From contig JAGLUC010000123.1 of the NCBI GenBank assembly GCA_023134955.1, positions 1-26,849 on the forward strand: a DNA stretch of 26,849 bases, written 5' to 3'. A program made the position numbers and the translations under genes. Source of the DNA: Methylococcales bacterium (GTDB lineage: Bacteria > Pseudomonadota > Gammaproteobacteria > Methylococcales > Methylomonadaceae). The notes below the pieces were generated by a model. The model was given only the letters and a program-made list of their open reading frames with translations, had not been told where the DNA came from and did not search any database. This document shows positions 17,091 through 25,323 of the stretch, piece by piece; position 1 is the first letter of the stretch; every line of letters starts with the position of its first letter.

Positions 17091-17396
17091 ATGGCTGTAA
17101 CTACGAGGTTAGATTCTGCAACAGAAACATTAACGATTAATGTTTCTGGTCGCTTTGATTTTGGTGTACATCAAGAGTTTAGAGATGCGACTGAACAAGC
17201 GAGTCAGGGTGTGAGAAATATTAATATGGATATGGGAAACGTTGATTATGTAGATAGCTCAGCTTTAGGTATGCTATTGATTTTAAGAGATAAGGTTGGT
17301 GAAAATAAAAGTGCAGTGAAAATAATAAATACCAATTCTGAGGTCAAAAAAATCCTGGAAATAGCAAATTTTGATAAATTATTTACTCTGGAGTAA
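17091..17396 (+). CDS. STAS-domain anti-sigma-factor-antagonist-like protein
   Basis: The 101-residue protein is a stand-alone STAS domain of SpoIIAA/RsbV type. The switch segment NVDYVDSSALGMLL contains Ser57, the usual phosphorylation site, preceded by Asp55; the GRFDFGVHQEF segment is the family's N-terminal strand-loop. Such proteins are switched by a serine kinase and a PP2C phosphatase. A REC-PP2C phosphatase is encoded at the right of this window (25324-26433), but no matching HATPase kinase gene is seen. It starts at ATG 17091 after AGGAAAT and closes the chemotaxis operon. A direct link to chemotaxis is inferred from operon position only. Confidence 0.88.
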   Translation: MAVTTRLDSATETLTINVSGRFDFGVHQEFRDATEQASQGVRNINMDMGNVDYVDSSALGMLLILRDKVGENKSAVKIINTNSEVKKILEIANFDKLFTLE

Positions 17397-17494
17397 ATTG
17401 TAGTGAATCATGTTTGGTCAAGCTTTTTCATAAATAAGTTTTGATTTATGCTGACAACTATCCTGACACAGGGGGAAAGTCTTTCATGTAATAC

Positions 17495-17508
17495 TTGATT
17501 GTGATCAA
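17495..17508. promoter_or_regulatory. Perfect FNR/ANR-type box in convergent gap
   Basis: TTGATTGTGATCAA is an exact TTGAT-N4-ATCAA match to the FNR/ANR consensus. It lies 99 bases after the stop of the last chemotaxis gene, in a gap between converging genes, so no annotated coding start follows it. CATATC (17527-17532) lies at a plausible -10 distance if it activates rightward transcription. By chance such a 10-base palindrome is uncommon but not excluded. Confidence 0.4.
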
Positions 17509-17618
17509 TTTTAAAATATGTCAGTTCATATCTGATTCAATACAGATTAATAATTAAGTCTTGATGGAGTATATAGTAGGGCAACGCATAATATTTCCGT
17601 AGAGGTATCAGGCTAAAG

Positions 17619-17662
17619 CATTTCCTATAGCAGCCAGTTTTCTAACTGGCATTAGGGAAATG
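17619..17662. repeat. Nested hairpin downstream of chemotaxis operon
   Basis: CATTTCCTA (17619-17627) pairs with TAGGGAAATG (17653-17662) with one bulge, and the inner GCCAGTTT/AACTGGC (17633-17640, 17644-17650) pairs around a short loop. It is followed by GGGAGACTCCCCTTT, a second small stem. It could end the chemotaxis transcript, be part of a structured RNA, or be a repeat; AGAGGTAT at 17601 resembles the end of the adjacent MITE. Confidence 0.4.
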
Positions 17663-17685
17663 TTGGGAGACTCCCCTTTAACATA

Positions 17686-17849
17686 TATACCTTTCGCGTT
17701 TGAGAATACTCCGTTTAGAGTGCGATAGTTTTTGTGAAGGGCTAGGCGCAAAGGCGCAGCAATAGAAGGCTATTGGAAGACTTTGCAACGACACCATTCG
17801 CAAAAAAAGACGTGTTATAAATGGGGTGTTCTTGAACGCGAGAGGTATA
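17686..17849. mobile_element. MITE with TATACCT(T/C)TCGCGTT terminal repeats
   Basis: A 164-base segment with about 31-base imperfect terminal inverted repeats: TATACCTTTCGCGTTTGAGA at the left and, read in reverse complement, TATACCTCTCGCGTTCAAGA at the right, continuing with alternating matches. The interior has no reading frame of note. It ends nine bases before the cysM stop codon, in the convergent gap. It is a non-autonomous element; no transposase is nearby. Confidence 0.65.
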
Positions 17850-17857
17850 GATACTTC

Positions 17858-18748
17858 TTAACCTGGAAACACACCTGTAGAAAGGTAACGATCCCCTCGG
17901 TCACAAATAATGGCAACAATAACAGCATTTTCCAGTTCTTTAGATAAAGCTAGTGCAACCGATACTGCACCACCCGATGAAATACCAGAAAATATACCTT
18001 CTTTAGCTGCAAGCTCTCGTGTGCTATTTTCTGCTGATGATTGACTTACATCCATAATCCTATCTATGGTTTGTGGATTATATATTTTTGGCATGTATTC
18101 TTTGGGCCAACGTCTTATACCTGGTATTTTTGATTTTCCTTCGGGTTGCACACCGATAATTTGAATATCCGGGTTTTGCTCTTTTAAATAACGTGATGTA
18201 CCCATTATTGTACCAGTTGTGCCCATTGCACTGACAAAATGGGTAATTTTACCTTCGGTATCTTGCCAGATTTCAGGGCCTGTGCCTTCATAATGTGCGC
18301 GTGGGTTATCTGGGTTGGAAAATTGATCTAGTATTCGCCCCTTACCTTCTGATTCCATCTTCCTGGCTAGATCAATAGCTCCTTCCATACTGCCTTTAGC
18401 AGGTGTCAGGATAATTTCTGCGCCATAGGCTTTCATGGAGGCAATGCGTTCTGCTGTCATGTTATCGGGCATAATTAAAGTCATTTTATAGCCTTTAATT
18501 GCTGATGCCATAGCTAATGCAATCCCCGTATTTCCGCTGGTCGCTTCGATTAATCTATCACCCGGTTTAATCTCTCCTCTTGCTTCTGCATGTTTAATCA
18601 TACTCAATGCTGGACGATCTTTAACTGAGCCAGCCGGATTGTTGCCCTCAAGTTTAACCAGGATAGTGTTGCTAGTTTCACCAGCTAATCTTTGTAACCT
18701 GACTAAAGGGGTATTACCTACAAATGATTCTATGGTTTTATAATTCAT
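17858..18748 (-). CDS. cysM: Cysteine synthase B
   Basis: CysM makes cysteine (or S-sulfocysteine) from O-acetylserine and sulfide or thiosulfate, using PLP. The 296-residue protein has KLEGNNPAGSVKDRPAL, in which the Lys of SVKDR binds PLP, the substrate loop EATSGNTGIALAMA, and the GISSGGAV phosphate-binding segment. KLEGNNPAGSVKDR is characteristic of CysM rather than CysK. The ATG at 18748 has only a weak, distant AAAGGA. It lies 30 bases downstream of the broken UPF0158 gene, in line with purL, so it may be the last gene of a purL-led transcript, or may have its own promoter. It is complete at both ends. Confidence 0.95.
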   Translation of the reverse strand: MNYKTIESFVGNTPLVRLQRLAGETSNTILVKLEGNNPAGSVKDRPALSMIKHAEARGEIKPGDRLIEATSGNTGIALAMASAIKGYKMTLIMPDNMTAERIASMKAYGAEIILTPAKGSMEGAIDLARKMESEGKGRILDQFSNPDNPRAHYEGTGPEIWQDTEGKITHFVSAMGTTGTIMGTSRYLKEQNPDIQIIGVQPEGKSKIPGIRRWPKEYMPKIYNPQTIDRIMDVSQSSAENSTRELAAKEGIFSGISSGGAVSVALALSKELENAVIVAIICDRGDRYLSTGVFPG

Positions 18749-18778
18749 AATATTTTATTGAAAGTCCTTTGCAAAGAG

Positions 18779-19357
18779 TTAACCTGTAGTATCAATTTCA
18801 TGTTCTTTACACCATTTTCTTAATGCTCTATCTTGTGCTTGTAATTCAAATTCATACCATTGATCAAGCAGGTCATTATTCTCAAGAAGGCTTTTAAACT
18901 TAGGGTATGCACCTCTTTTTCTAAAAAAAGACTTTATTTTTTCAGCTTCATCAGGAAGTTTTTCGTATGCAAAATCTATAGCCAGATACTTTCCCAAGCC
19001 TAGGAGGCTGTCCGAGAATAGAAAAACCTACTGCGGAAAAACCATTTTGGCCAGATTTTTCGTTCATTATCGTTAAATAACCCATTATTCGCCTCAAATG
19101 AACGAAAAATCTGACTCAAAATGGCTTCCCCTCGCTACGGTTTCTATTCTCGGACAGCCTCCTAGTTCACTCTTATGGGGGATTTCAATATATTTCTCAT
19201 CATCAAGATCATCGGGTAATTCTTCAAAATTATCACCCATATCAGTATGCCAAACTATTTTCCCTGTTTTTTTATTCAAGTAAGCCTGGTTTTTACCAAT
19301 TGGAGCTGCGCTAACATAATCAAATCCACTAATAATACTTTCTAAATCAACTGACAT
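18779..19357 (-). pseudogene. UPF0158 family gene split by a MITE
   Basis: Two fragments belong to one small gene. The N-terminal part (19357-19166, 64 codons from MSVDLESII) has YLNKKTGKIV and a D/E-rich stretch up to IPHKSE. The C-terminal part (18997-18779) carries FRKRGAYPKFKSLLE, LLDQWYEFE and KWCKEHEI, the conserved end of UPF0158 (PF03682-type) proteins. A 158-base palindromic element with CTAG at both sides lies between. Removing the element and one CTAG gives SEL-GLGKYLA in frame and a complete 138-residue protein. As it stands, the N-terminal frame runs into the element and stops at 19094. The start ATG lies two bases after the purL stop codon, so the gene was cotranscribed with purL. 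The family's function is unknown to me. Confidence 0.88.
19004..19161. mobile_element. Palindromic MITE inserted in UPF0158 gene
   Basis: This 158-base element begins GAGGCTGTCCGAGAATAGAA and ends with its exact reverse complement; the perfect terminal repeat is 21 bases. The arms remain similar almost to the centre (CAGATTTTTCGTTCAT against ATGAACGAAAAATCTG), so the RNA could form a long hairpin. CTAG flanks it at 19000-19003 and 19162-19165. Because CTAG is itself a palindrome, the duplication could be CTAG or only TA, as for IS630/Tc1-like or IS427-type transposases. It encodes nothing and must have been moved by a transposase elsewhere. Confidence 0.88.
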
Positions 19358-19359
19358 AA

Positions 19360-22300
19360 TTACCCAACCCAAACCCTGGCATTTCTAAACATTCTTAACC
19401 ACGCGGCATCTTCATTCCAGTCATCTGGATGCCATGAGTTTTGTTGGGTTCTAAAACAACGTTCCGGATGTGGCATCATAATGGTGAAGCGTCCATCGTT
19501 TGTGGTTAAGCCTGTTATCCCATCGGGTGAACCATTTGGATTAGCAGGGAAGTCTGTAGTGATTTTGCCATAATTATCGACATAACTCAGCATAACTTGT
19601 GCCTCAGCCATGTTTGTTGATTGACTAAATTCCACACGTCCTTCACCATGTGCAATAACAACAGGTAATAGTGAGCCTTCCATTTCCGTCATTAAAATAG
19701 AAGGGGATGGTTGAATTTTAACCATTGTCACTCTAGCTTCAAACTGCTCAGAATCATTACGCTTAAATTCTGGCCAGTGTTCTGCTCCGGGAATAATATC
19801 TTTTAACCCCGACATCATTTGGCAACCATTACAAACACCTAAACCAAAAGTATCTTGTCGTTTAAAAAAATCTGCAAATTCTTCTCTGGCTTTGGGATTA
19901 AATAAGATTGATTTTGCCCAGCCGCCTCCTGCACCTAGTACATCACCATAAGAAAAACCGCCGCAAGCGGCTAATCCAATAAAATCTTTCAATGTTACTC
20001 TGCCATGAATAATGTCACTCATGTGTACGTCTATTGAGGTAAAACCAGCCCGATCAAATGCCGCTGCCATTTCTACATGTCCGTTAACCCCTTGCTCTCT
20101 TAATATCGCTACTTTAGGGCGTATTGCATTAACAAATGGAGCAACCACATTGTCATTCACATCAAAACTTAATGAGGCTGATAAACCTGGGTCTTTATCG
20201 TCTACAATCGAATTAAACTGTTGTTTTGCGCAATCAGGATTGTCACGTAAGGCCTGCATTTTATAACTGACTTCAGACCATGTTTTTTGTAGATTAGCTC
20301 GTGTTTCTGAGTAAATTTCTTTACCTTGGTAAGTGATATTTAATTGTTGCTGATCACCCATTACCCAACCGATTAAATGTGTACAAGAGTCTAATTCTGC
20401 ATTATTTAATAAATGAAACACTTCATCAGTATCTGATTGTTTAACTTGAATTACTGCACCTAACTCTTCATTAAATAAAGCAGCGAGTACATCATTGTTA
20501 ATGTCGACCAGGGTATCCAGTTCAATTTCTACCCCTCTACGCCCAGCAAAGACCATTTCTGCAATGGTTGCTAATAATCCACCATCTGAGCGATCATGAT
20601 AAGCCAGTAATTTTTCTTCACTATTAAGCTGCTGAATGGCATTGAAGAATTTTTTAAATAATTCCACATCATCTAAATCAGGAGCTTCATTACCTAATTG
20701 ATTGTATGTTTGTGCTAATACAGAACCGCCTAAACGATTTTTTCCTGCGCCTAAATCTAACAAGATTAAAACACTGTCTTCATCTTTCAATTGCGGTGTT
20801 AATGTTTTTGTGACATCAACAACAGGGGCGAATGAGGTGATAATTAATGATAACGGTGAAGCCATCACTTTGTCTTTGCCATCTTCATTCCAAACAGTTT
20901 TCATGGATAAAGAATCTTTACCGACTGGGATAGCAATACCTAAAGCAGGACAAATATCCATACCCACGGTTTTTACCGTATCAAATAAAGCCGCATCTTC
21001 GCCTTCACTTCCTGATGCAGCCATCCAGTTGGCTGATATTTTGACTTTATTTAGTGATTCAATTCTTGCTGCTGCAAGATTGGTTAATGATTCTGCAATT
21101 GCCATACGCCCTGATGCGGGCGCATCAATAATAGCTAAGGGTGTGCGCTCACCCATTGCCATCGCTTCACCTGTTAAGGAATGAAAACCAGATGCCGTTA
21201 CTGCAACATCGGCAACAGGTATTTGCCAAGGGCCAACCATTTGATCTCGAGCCACTAAACCGGTAACAGAACGATCACCAATATGAATTAAAAAACTTTT
21301 GTCAGCAACTGCCGGGAAGGCCAAGGTACGATTAATCGCTTCAGGTAATTCAATTGACGATGTATCCAAGTCTTTTAAATCTTTATTAATGTGCTTTACA
21401 TCTTTATGGATTTTGGGTGACTTACCAAATAATACTGACATAGGAATATCAACGGGATTACCGCCTAACCATTTATCACTCAGAGTTAAATGTTCTGCAT
21501 CAGTAGCTTTGCCAATCACTGCATATAAACAATGTTCACGCTGACAAAAAGATTCGAATAGCTCTAAAGATTCAGGAGCAATAGCAACCACATAGCGCTC
21601 TTGAGCTTCATTACACCAAATTTGCATCGGTGACATGCCTTTGTCAGCATTATTCACCTCACGTAAATTAAATTTCCCACCTCTATCACAATCATGAATA
21701 ATTTCTGGTACGGCATTAGATAAGCCACCCGCACCAATATCATGAATCGAAATAATAGGCGTATCATGTCCCATTGCATTACAGTGATTAATCACTTCCT
21801 GGCAACGACGCTCCATTTCCGGGTTTTCACGTTGTACCGAAGCAAAATCTAATTCCGCCGCACTTTCACCTGATGTTTGTGATGATGCTGCACTACCGCC
21901 CAAACCAATTAACATGGCAGGGCCACCCAGTATAATGATCAGCGAACCTGCTGGAATTTTATGTTTATCAACCAGCATAGGACGAATATTACCCATACCA
22001 CCAGCGATCATAATCGGCTTGTGATAACCCCGGAAATAATTTTCTTTGCCTGTTTCTTCTGCTTGCTCAAAACTGCGGAAATAACCAGCAATATTAGGAC
22101 GGCCAAATTCGTTATTAAATGCAGCGCCTCCAATTGGCCCTTCCAGCATAATGTCTAAAGCAGAAGAAATACGCTCTGGTTTGCCATTGTCTTGCTCCCA
22201 GGGTTGTTCAAAACCTGGGATTTTTAGATGAGATACAGTAAAACCTGTTAAACCTGCTTTGGTTGCAGAGCCTCTGCCTGTAGCACCTTCATCACGAATT

Positions 22301-23241
22301 TCACCGCCCGAACCAGTAGCCGCACCAGCATGAGGAGAAATGGCAGTTGGGTGATTATGTGTTTCCACTTTCATCAATAAATGGGCATCTTCTTCCGTGT
22401 AGCTATACTCACCTGTTTGTGGATTGCGGATAAAAACATCTGCTTTAGAACCTTCTGCAACCGATGCATTATCACTGTATGCCGATAAGATACCTTGTGG
22501 ATTTTTATCTGCGGTATTGCGAATCATACCAAACAGTGATTTAGCTTGTGCTTCACCATCAATCGTCCAACTGGCATTAAAGATTTTATGTCGACAATGT
22601 TCTGAGTTTGCTTGAGCAAACATCATTAACTCAACATCGGATGGATTTCTACCTAATTCTGTAAAACTATCGGTTAAATAAGCAATTTCATCACTAGATA
22701 AGGCTAAACCTAAATTTATATTGGCTTTATCAAGCGCATCACGTCCTTGCTCCATCACTGAGACTGTTAATAAAGGTTTTGGCTCATGTTGTGCAAATAA
22801 ATCTAACTCTTGCTCATTAGCAAAAATACTTTGCACCATTCGGTCATGAATTAAAGTATGAATTTGAGCCGTTACCTCATCAGTCAAATCGCTATTACTA
22901 GAAATAACATACTCAATACCACGCTCAATGCGTTTAACCTCAGTTAATCCACATCGTTCAGCAATTTCTGTGGCTTTACTCGACCAAGGCGAGATAGTTC
23001 CAGGTCTTGGAACAACAAGAAAAGTTTTACCTTGTACATTTTTTGACGGATTAACATAACCATAGGAAAGCAATCGCTCAAGCATTTCACTCTGTTTTTT
23101 AGACACCTTTGAATCGGCATCAATAAAATGAACAAAGCGGGCTGATACATCATTAATAGTCGCGTCAGTCTGCTTTAACTGGGTTAATAATTGATTTAAA
23201 CGATAGTCTGAAAGAGCTGATGTTCCGAGGGTTTTTTGCAT
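19360..23241 (-). CDS. purL: Phosphoribosylformylglycinamidine synthase
   Basis: PurL converts FGAR, glutamine and ATP to FGAM in purine synthesis. At 1293 residues it matches the large single-chain form of gammaproteobacteria (E. coli 1295). It has an N-terminal PurS-like domain, the catalytic region with LMKVETHNHPTAISPHAGAA and GGMGNIRP, a second ATPase-like half (LLAYHDRSDGGLLAT), and a C-terminal glutamine amidotransferase with the nucleophile in GVCNGCQMM and the His-Glu pair in MPHPERCFR. It is intact. The ATG at 23241 has no strong ribosome site. The broken UPF0158 gene follows two bases after the stop. The ~500 bp upstream hold a frameshifted small ORF and repeats. Confidence 0.97.
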   Translation of the reverse strand: MQKTLGTSALSDYRLNQLLTQLKQTDATINDVSARFVHFIDADSKVSKKQSEMLERLLSYGYVNPSKNVQGKTFLVVPRPGTISPWSSKATEIAERCGLTEVKRIERGIEYVISSNSDLTDEVTAQIHTLIHDRMVQSIFANEQELDLFAQHEPKPLLTVSVMEQGRDALDKANINLGLALSSDEIAYLTDSFTELGRNPSDVELMMFAQANSEHCRHKIFNASWTIDGEAQAKSLFGMIRNTADKNPQGILSAYSDNASVAEGSKADVFIRNPQTGEYSYTEEDAHLLMKVETHNHPTAISPHAGAATGSGGEIRDEGATGRGSATKAGLTGFTVSHLKIPGFEQPWEQDNGKPERISSALDIMLEGPIGGAAFNNEFGRPNIAGYFRSFEQAEETGKENYFRGYHKPIMIAGGMGNIRPMLVDKHKIPAGSLIIILGGPAMLIGLGGSAASSQTSGESAAELDFASVQRENPEMERRCQEVINHCNAMGHDTPIISIHDIGAGGLSNAVPEIIHDCDRGGKFNLREVNNADKGMSPMQIWCNEAQERYVVAIAPESLELFESFCQREHCLYAVIGKATDAEHLTLSDKWLGGNPVDIPMSVLFGKSPKIHKDVKHINKDLKDLDTSSIELPEAINRTLAFPAVADKSFLIHIGDRSVTGLVARDQMVGPWQIPVADVAVTASGFHSLTGEAMAMGERTPLAIIDAPASGRMAIAESLTNLAAARIESLNKVKISANWMAASGSEGEDAALFDTVKTVGMDICPALGIAIPVGKDSLSMKTVWNEDGKDKVMASPLSLIITSFAPVVDVTKTLTPQLKDEDSVLILLDLGAGKNRLGGSVLAQTYNQLGNEAPDLDDVELFKKFFNAIQQLNSEEKLLAYHDRSDGGLLATIAEMVFAGRRGVEIELDTLVDINNDVLAALFNEELGAVIQVKQSDTDEVFHLLNNAELDSCTHLIGWVMGDQQQLNITYQGKEIYSETRANLQKTWSEVSYKMQALRDNPDCAKQQFNSIVDDKDPGLSASLSFDVNDNVVAPFVNAIRPKVAILREQGVNGHVEMAAAFDRAGFTSIDVHMSDIIHGRVTLKDFIGLAACGGFSYGDVLGAGGGWAKSILFNPKAREEFADFFKRQDTFGLGVCNGCQMMSGLKDIIPGAEHWPEFKRNDSEQFEARVTMVKIQPSPSILMTEMEGSLLPVVIAHGEGRVEFSQSTNMAEAQVMLSYVDNYGKITTDFPANPNGSPDGITGLTTNDGRFTIMMPHPERCFRTQQNSWHPDDWNEDAAWLRMFRNARVWVG

Positions 23242-23331
23242 GAGTTAATTGGGTAAATATAAAATTGTATGGGTAATTACTATTTTTTGAATAAATTCTG
23301 CTCTTTCTTTTTTTTCAATTAGTAAAATAAC

Positions 23332-23513
23332 TCAATCACTAAAAACATCATTAAAAAATGCTTCTTTGTTTAGACTGTTTTGCCACATTTTATGATGCGT
23401 TAATGAATCTTCGCGTTTACGATGTGGTATGGATAAAAACGGCTTGCTTCAACTGGACCAAATTCTCTCATTAATACTTGAACAGCTTTTTTTATTAATT
23501 GCTCTTCACTCAT
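23332..23513 (-). pseudogene. Small frameshifted ORF upstream of purL
   Basis: From ATG 23513 the frame reads MSEEQLIKKAVQVLMREFGP and on to EASRF, then at a run of five T's shifts. In the starting frame it stops at 23400 after 37 residues. One extra base in the T-run would continue with LSIPHRKREDSLTHHKMWQN and end at 23332 with FFNDVFSD, about 61 residues. The second part reads as normal protein with charged and aromatic residues spaced as in a short helical domain. I do not recognise the family. Either a real one-base deletion or a sequencing error in a homopolymer would explain it. Confidence 0.5.
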
Positions 23514-23531
23514 CACAATATGTTCACTCTT

Positions 23532-23567
23532 GAATAACAAAATCATAAGCGGTTGATTTTGTTATTC
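23532..23567. repeat. Perfect 14-bp inverted repeat
   Basis: GAATAACAAAATCA (23532-23545) and TGATTTTGTTATTC (23554-23567) form an exact stem with an eight-base loop, just upstream of the frameshifted small ORF. It is AT-rich and lacks a U-tract. It could be an operator, a transcript hairpin or a repeat; nothing in the sequence decides. Confidence 0.45.
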
Positions 23568-23598
23568 TCTAATTGGTGGACGTAAACGGCCTAATTCG

Positions 23599-23731
23599 CT
23601 ACTCAGCGTATTTGACTCTGCTCTTAAGCCCTCTCGGCAATTGCTCCTGCATTGCTCTACTCACCTACATCCGTGTAGGCATCCAGCAAGAGAGGGCTTA
23701 AGAGCTGTATCAGTCATTTCATGCTGAGTAG
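23599..23731. repeat. Palindromic repeat with CTCTTAAG arms, downstream of bamC
   Basis: CTACTCAGC (23599-23607) faces GCTGAGTAG (23723-23731), and GCTCTTAAGCCCTCTC (23620-23635) faces GAGAGGGCTTAAGAGC (23690-23705), both exact. A smaller stem CCTACA/TGTAGG (23664-23679) lies in the middle. On the minus strand it follows bamC by about 30 bases and could end that transcript. A 22-base part recurs near the right end of the window (26756-26777, 20 of 22 identical), so it is a dispersed family. Confidence 0.65.
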
Positions 23732-23761
23732 TTACCTAATTTTTAATATATTTTAAAAATA

Positions 23762-24367
23762 CTATTTTGCACTTGCTAAATCAGCTTTGATAGTTTCATA
23801 TAATAAATTAAGCAACTTTAAAGCTTCATCTGTGAATAATGGCTTATCTTCACTATCCAGTATAATAACTTCAGTTACAGCCCCATTTTCAGCTAATTTT
23901 ATTCTATATTCCTGTTCTTTTGCTGGGTCAGCCGCAAAGATAAAGACGACTTCATCCCATAATGAGCCATCTTCTACTTTTTTAAAGTCTGGGTCGTATT
24001 GGATATAATAAACATTATCTGATTTATTTCTATTGGTAATTTCAATAGTATTTCGACTCAATGCTTTACCAACAGCACGCCAGGATCGTTCTAAGCTACT
24101 AGCAATTTGTATCCGTGTTGCACCACCAGAATACTCGGCCAAGGTAACTTTTATATCCTGATTATCTACATTATTTTGAGAGTATGAAGATTGCTTGCCC
24201 ACGCTTTTCTGTTTATTCTGAGTATCCCATGCTGATAAGTCTGTCGGGATGATTAAAGCTGGAATTTCTTTGGTGAATTGATAATCTTTTTCTTTATCAG
24301 GAAAAAAGTTATAGCCACATGCTGAAAGGTTTAAACATAAAAAAAACCCCAGTAATTTAATTTTCAT
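23762..24367 (-). CDS. bamC: BamC-like outer-membrane lipoprotein
   Basis: This 201-residue lipoprotein has a signal peptide with lipobox LSAC (Cys17), so it is probably anchored to the outer membrane. After a BamC-like extended N-terminal segment (YQFTKEIPALIIPTDL), the rest (about 70-200) is one helix-grip-like domain (RSWRAVGKALSRN ... EYRIKLAENGAVTEVIILD). BamC (NlpB) is an accessory part of the BAM complex that folds outer-membrane proteins. Typical BamC is about 340 residues with two such domains, so this version appears to have only one. It starts directly after the dapA stop (TAAATG), the same dapA-bamC order as in E. coli, which supports the call. Sequence identity alone is weak. Confidence 0.75.
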   Translation of the reverse strand: MKIKLLGFFLCLNLSACGYNFFPDKEKDYQFTKEIPALIIPTDLSAWDTQNKQKSVGKQSSYSQNNVDNQDIKVTLAEYSGGATRIQIASSLERSWRAVGKALSRNTIEITNRNKSDNVYYIQYDPDFKKVEDGSLWDEVVFIFAADPAKEQEYRIKLAENGAVTEVIILDSEDKPLFTDEALKLLNLLYETIKADLASAK

Positions 24368-25243
24368 TTAAATTACTTCAGCTTGACGCATTGCATTACG
24401 CACAGTGTCAAAACAGTCTTCGGTCAGCCAGGTTAAAGGTAATCTAATACCCTTATTCATTAAACCCATTTCTGCAACCGCCCATTTAACGGGGATAGGA
24501 TTTGATTGAATAAATAGATGTTGATGTAGCCCTTGTAATTTTACGTCAATAGCTTCCGCTGTTGATTTATCGCCACTAATGGCTGCTGTGATCATTTTAT
24601 GCACTAATTTTGGTGCAACATTTCCAGTCACTGTAATTGTGCCATTACCACCTAATGAACAAAATTCACGGCTAGTAGCATCATCACCTGAATAAATAGC
24701 AAAATCAATTCCGCATAAGTCGCGAATCTGTTTTACTCTATCTAATTCGCCTGTTGCTTCTTTAACACCGACTATATTGCTAATTGCTGATAATCGGCCA
24801 ATAGTTTCAGGCAACATATCACACGCTGTACGCCCAGGAACATTGTATAAAATTTGTGGAATATCAACCGCTTCTGCAATCGCCTTATAATGTAAAAAAA
24901 GACCTTGCTGGGTGGGTTTGTTGTAATACGGGGTAACCAATAAACAGGCATCTGCACCTGCCTCTTTTGCACGTTGTGTTAATAAAACAGCCTCTGTTGT
25001 TGAATTTGCCCCTGTTCCTGCAATAACTGGAATTCTACCTGCGGCATAATTAACGACTTGCTTGATCACATCACAATGTTCATTCTCATCAAGTGTCGCG
25101 GATTCACCCGTTGTGCCCATTGCAACAATAGCATCAGTTCCCTGTTCTATATGAAATTCAATCAATTTTTTCAGGCTGTCCTTATCCACCGCACCTTCGT
25201 TATCCATGGGGGTCACTAAAGCAACGATACTACTTTGAATCAT
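24368..25243 (-). CDS. dapA: 4-hydroxy-tetrahydrodipicolinate synthase
   Basis: DapA condenses pyruvate with aspartate semialdehyde in lysine and meso-diaminopimelate synthesis. The 291-residue protein shows T44-T45 (GTTGES), Y133 (ILYNVPGRT) and the Schiff-base K161 (GVKEATG), at the same positions as the E. coli enzyme (292 residues), so it should be active. ATG 25243 follows GAGAAG. The gene heads a dapA-bamC unit with no gap between the two. A candidate -10 (TATAAT) is placed about 35 bases upstream. The gene before it, a REC-PP2C phosphatase on the same strand, ends 80 bases away. Confidence 0.97.
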   Translation of the reverse strand: MIQSSIVALVTPMDNEGAVDKDSLKKLIEFHIEQGTDAIVAMGTTGESATLDENEHCDVIKQVVNYAAGRIPVIAGTGANSTTEAVLLTQRAKEAGADACLLVTPYYNKPTQQGLFLHYKAIAEAVDIPQILYNVPGRTACDMLPETIGRLSAISNIVGVKEATGELDRVKQIRDLCGIDFAIYSGDDATSREFCSLGGNGTITVTGNVAPKLVHKMITAAISGDKSTAEAIDVKLQGLHQHLFIQSNPIPVKWAVAEMGLMNKGIRLPLTWLTEDCFDTVRNAMRQAEVI

Positions 25244-25277
25244 GAAATCTTCTCGTCCAAAAATACTAAAAACGGTT

Positions 25278-25308
25278 ATTATAACAGTTTATTAGTCAAT
25301 AAAATGAA
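25278..25308 (-). promoter_or_regulatory. Candidate dapA promoter
   Basis: On the minus strand a perfect TATAAT (25283-25278) precedes dapA by 34 bases. The best -35 is TTCATT (25308-25303) with a long 19-base spacer; TTGACT nearby is too close. The short 80-base gap and the strong -10 make this a reasonable sigma-70 promoter, but start sites need mapping. Confidence 0.35.
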
Positions 25309-25323
25309 GTTTGACTCACTCTG

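Noticed and set aside
19098..19283. Plus-strand frame across the MITE and UPF0158 gene
   Set aside because: It is antisense to the broken gene; its start lies within the MITE arm.
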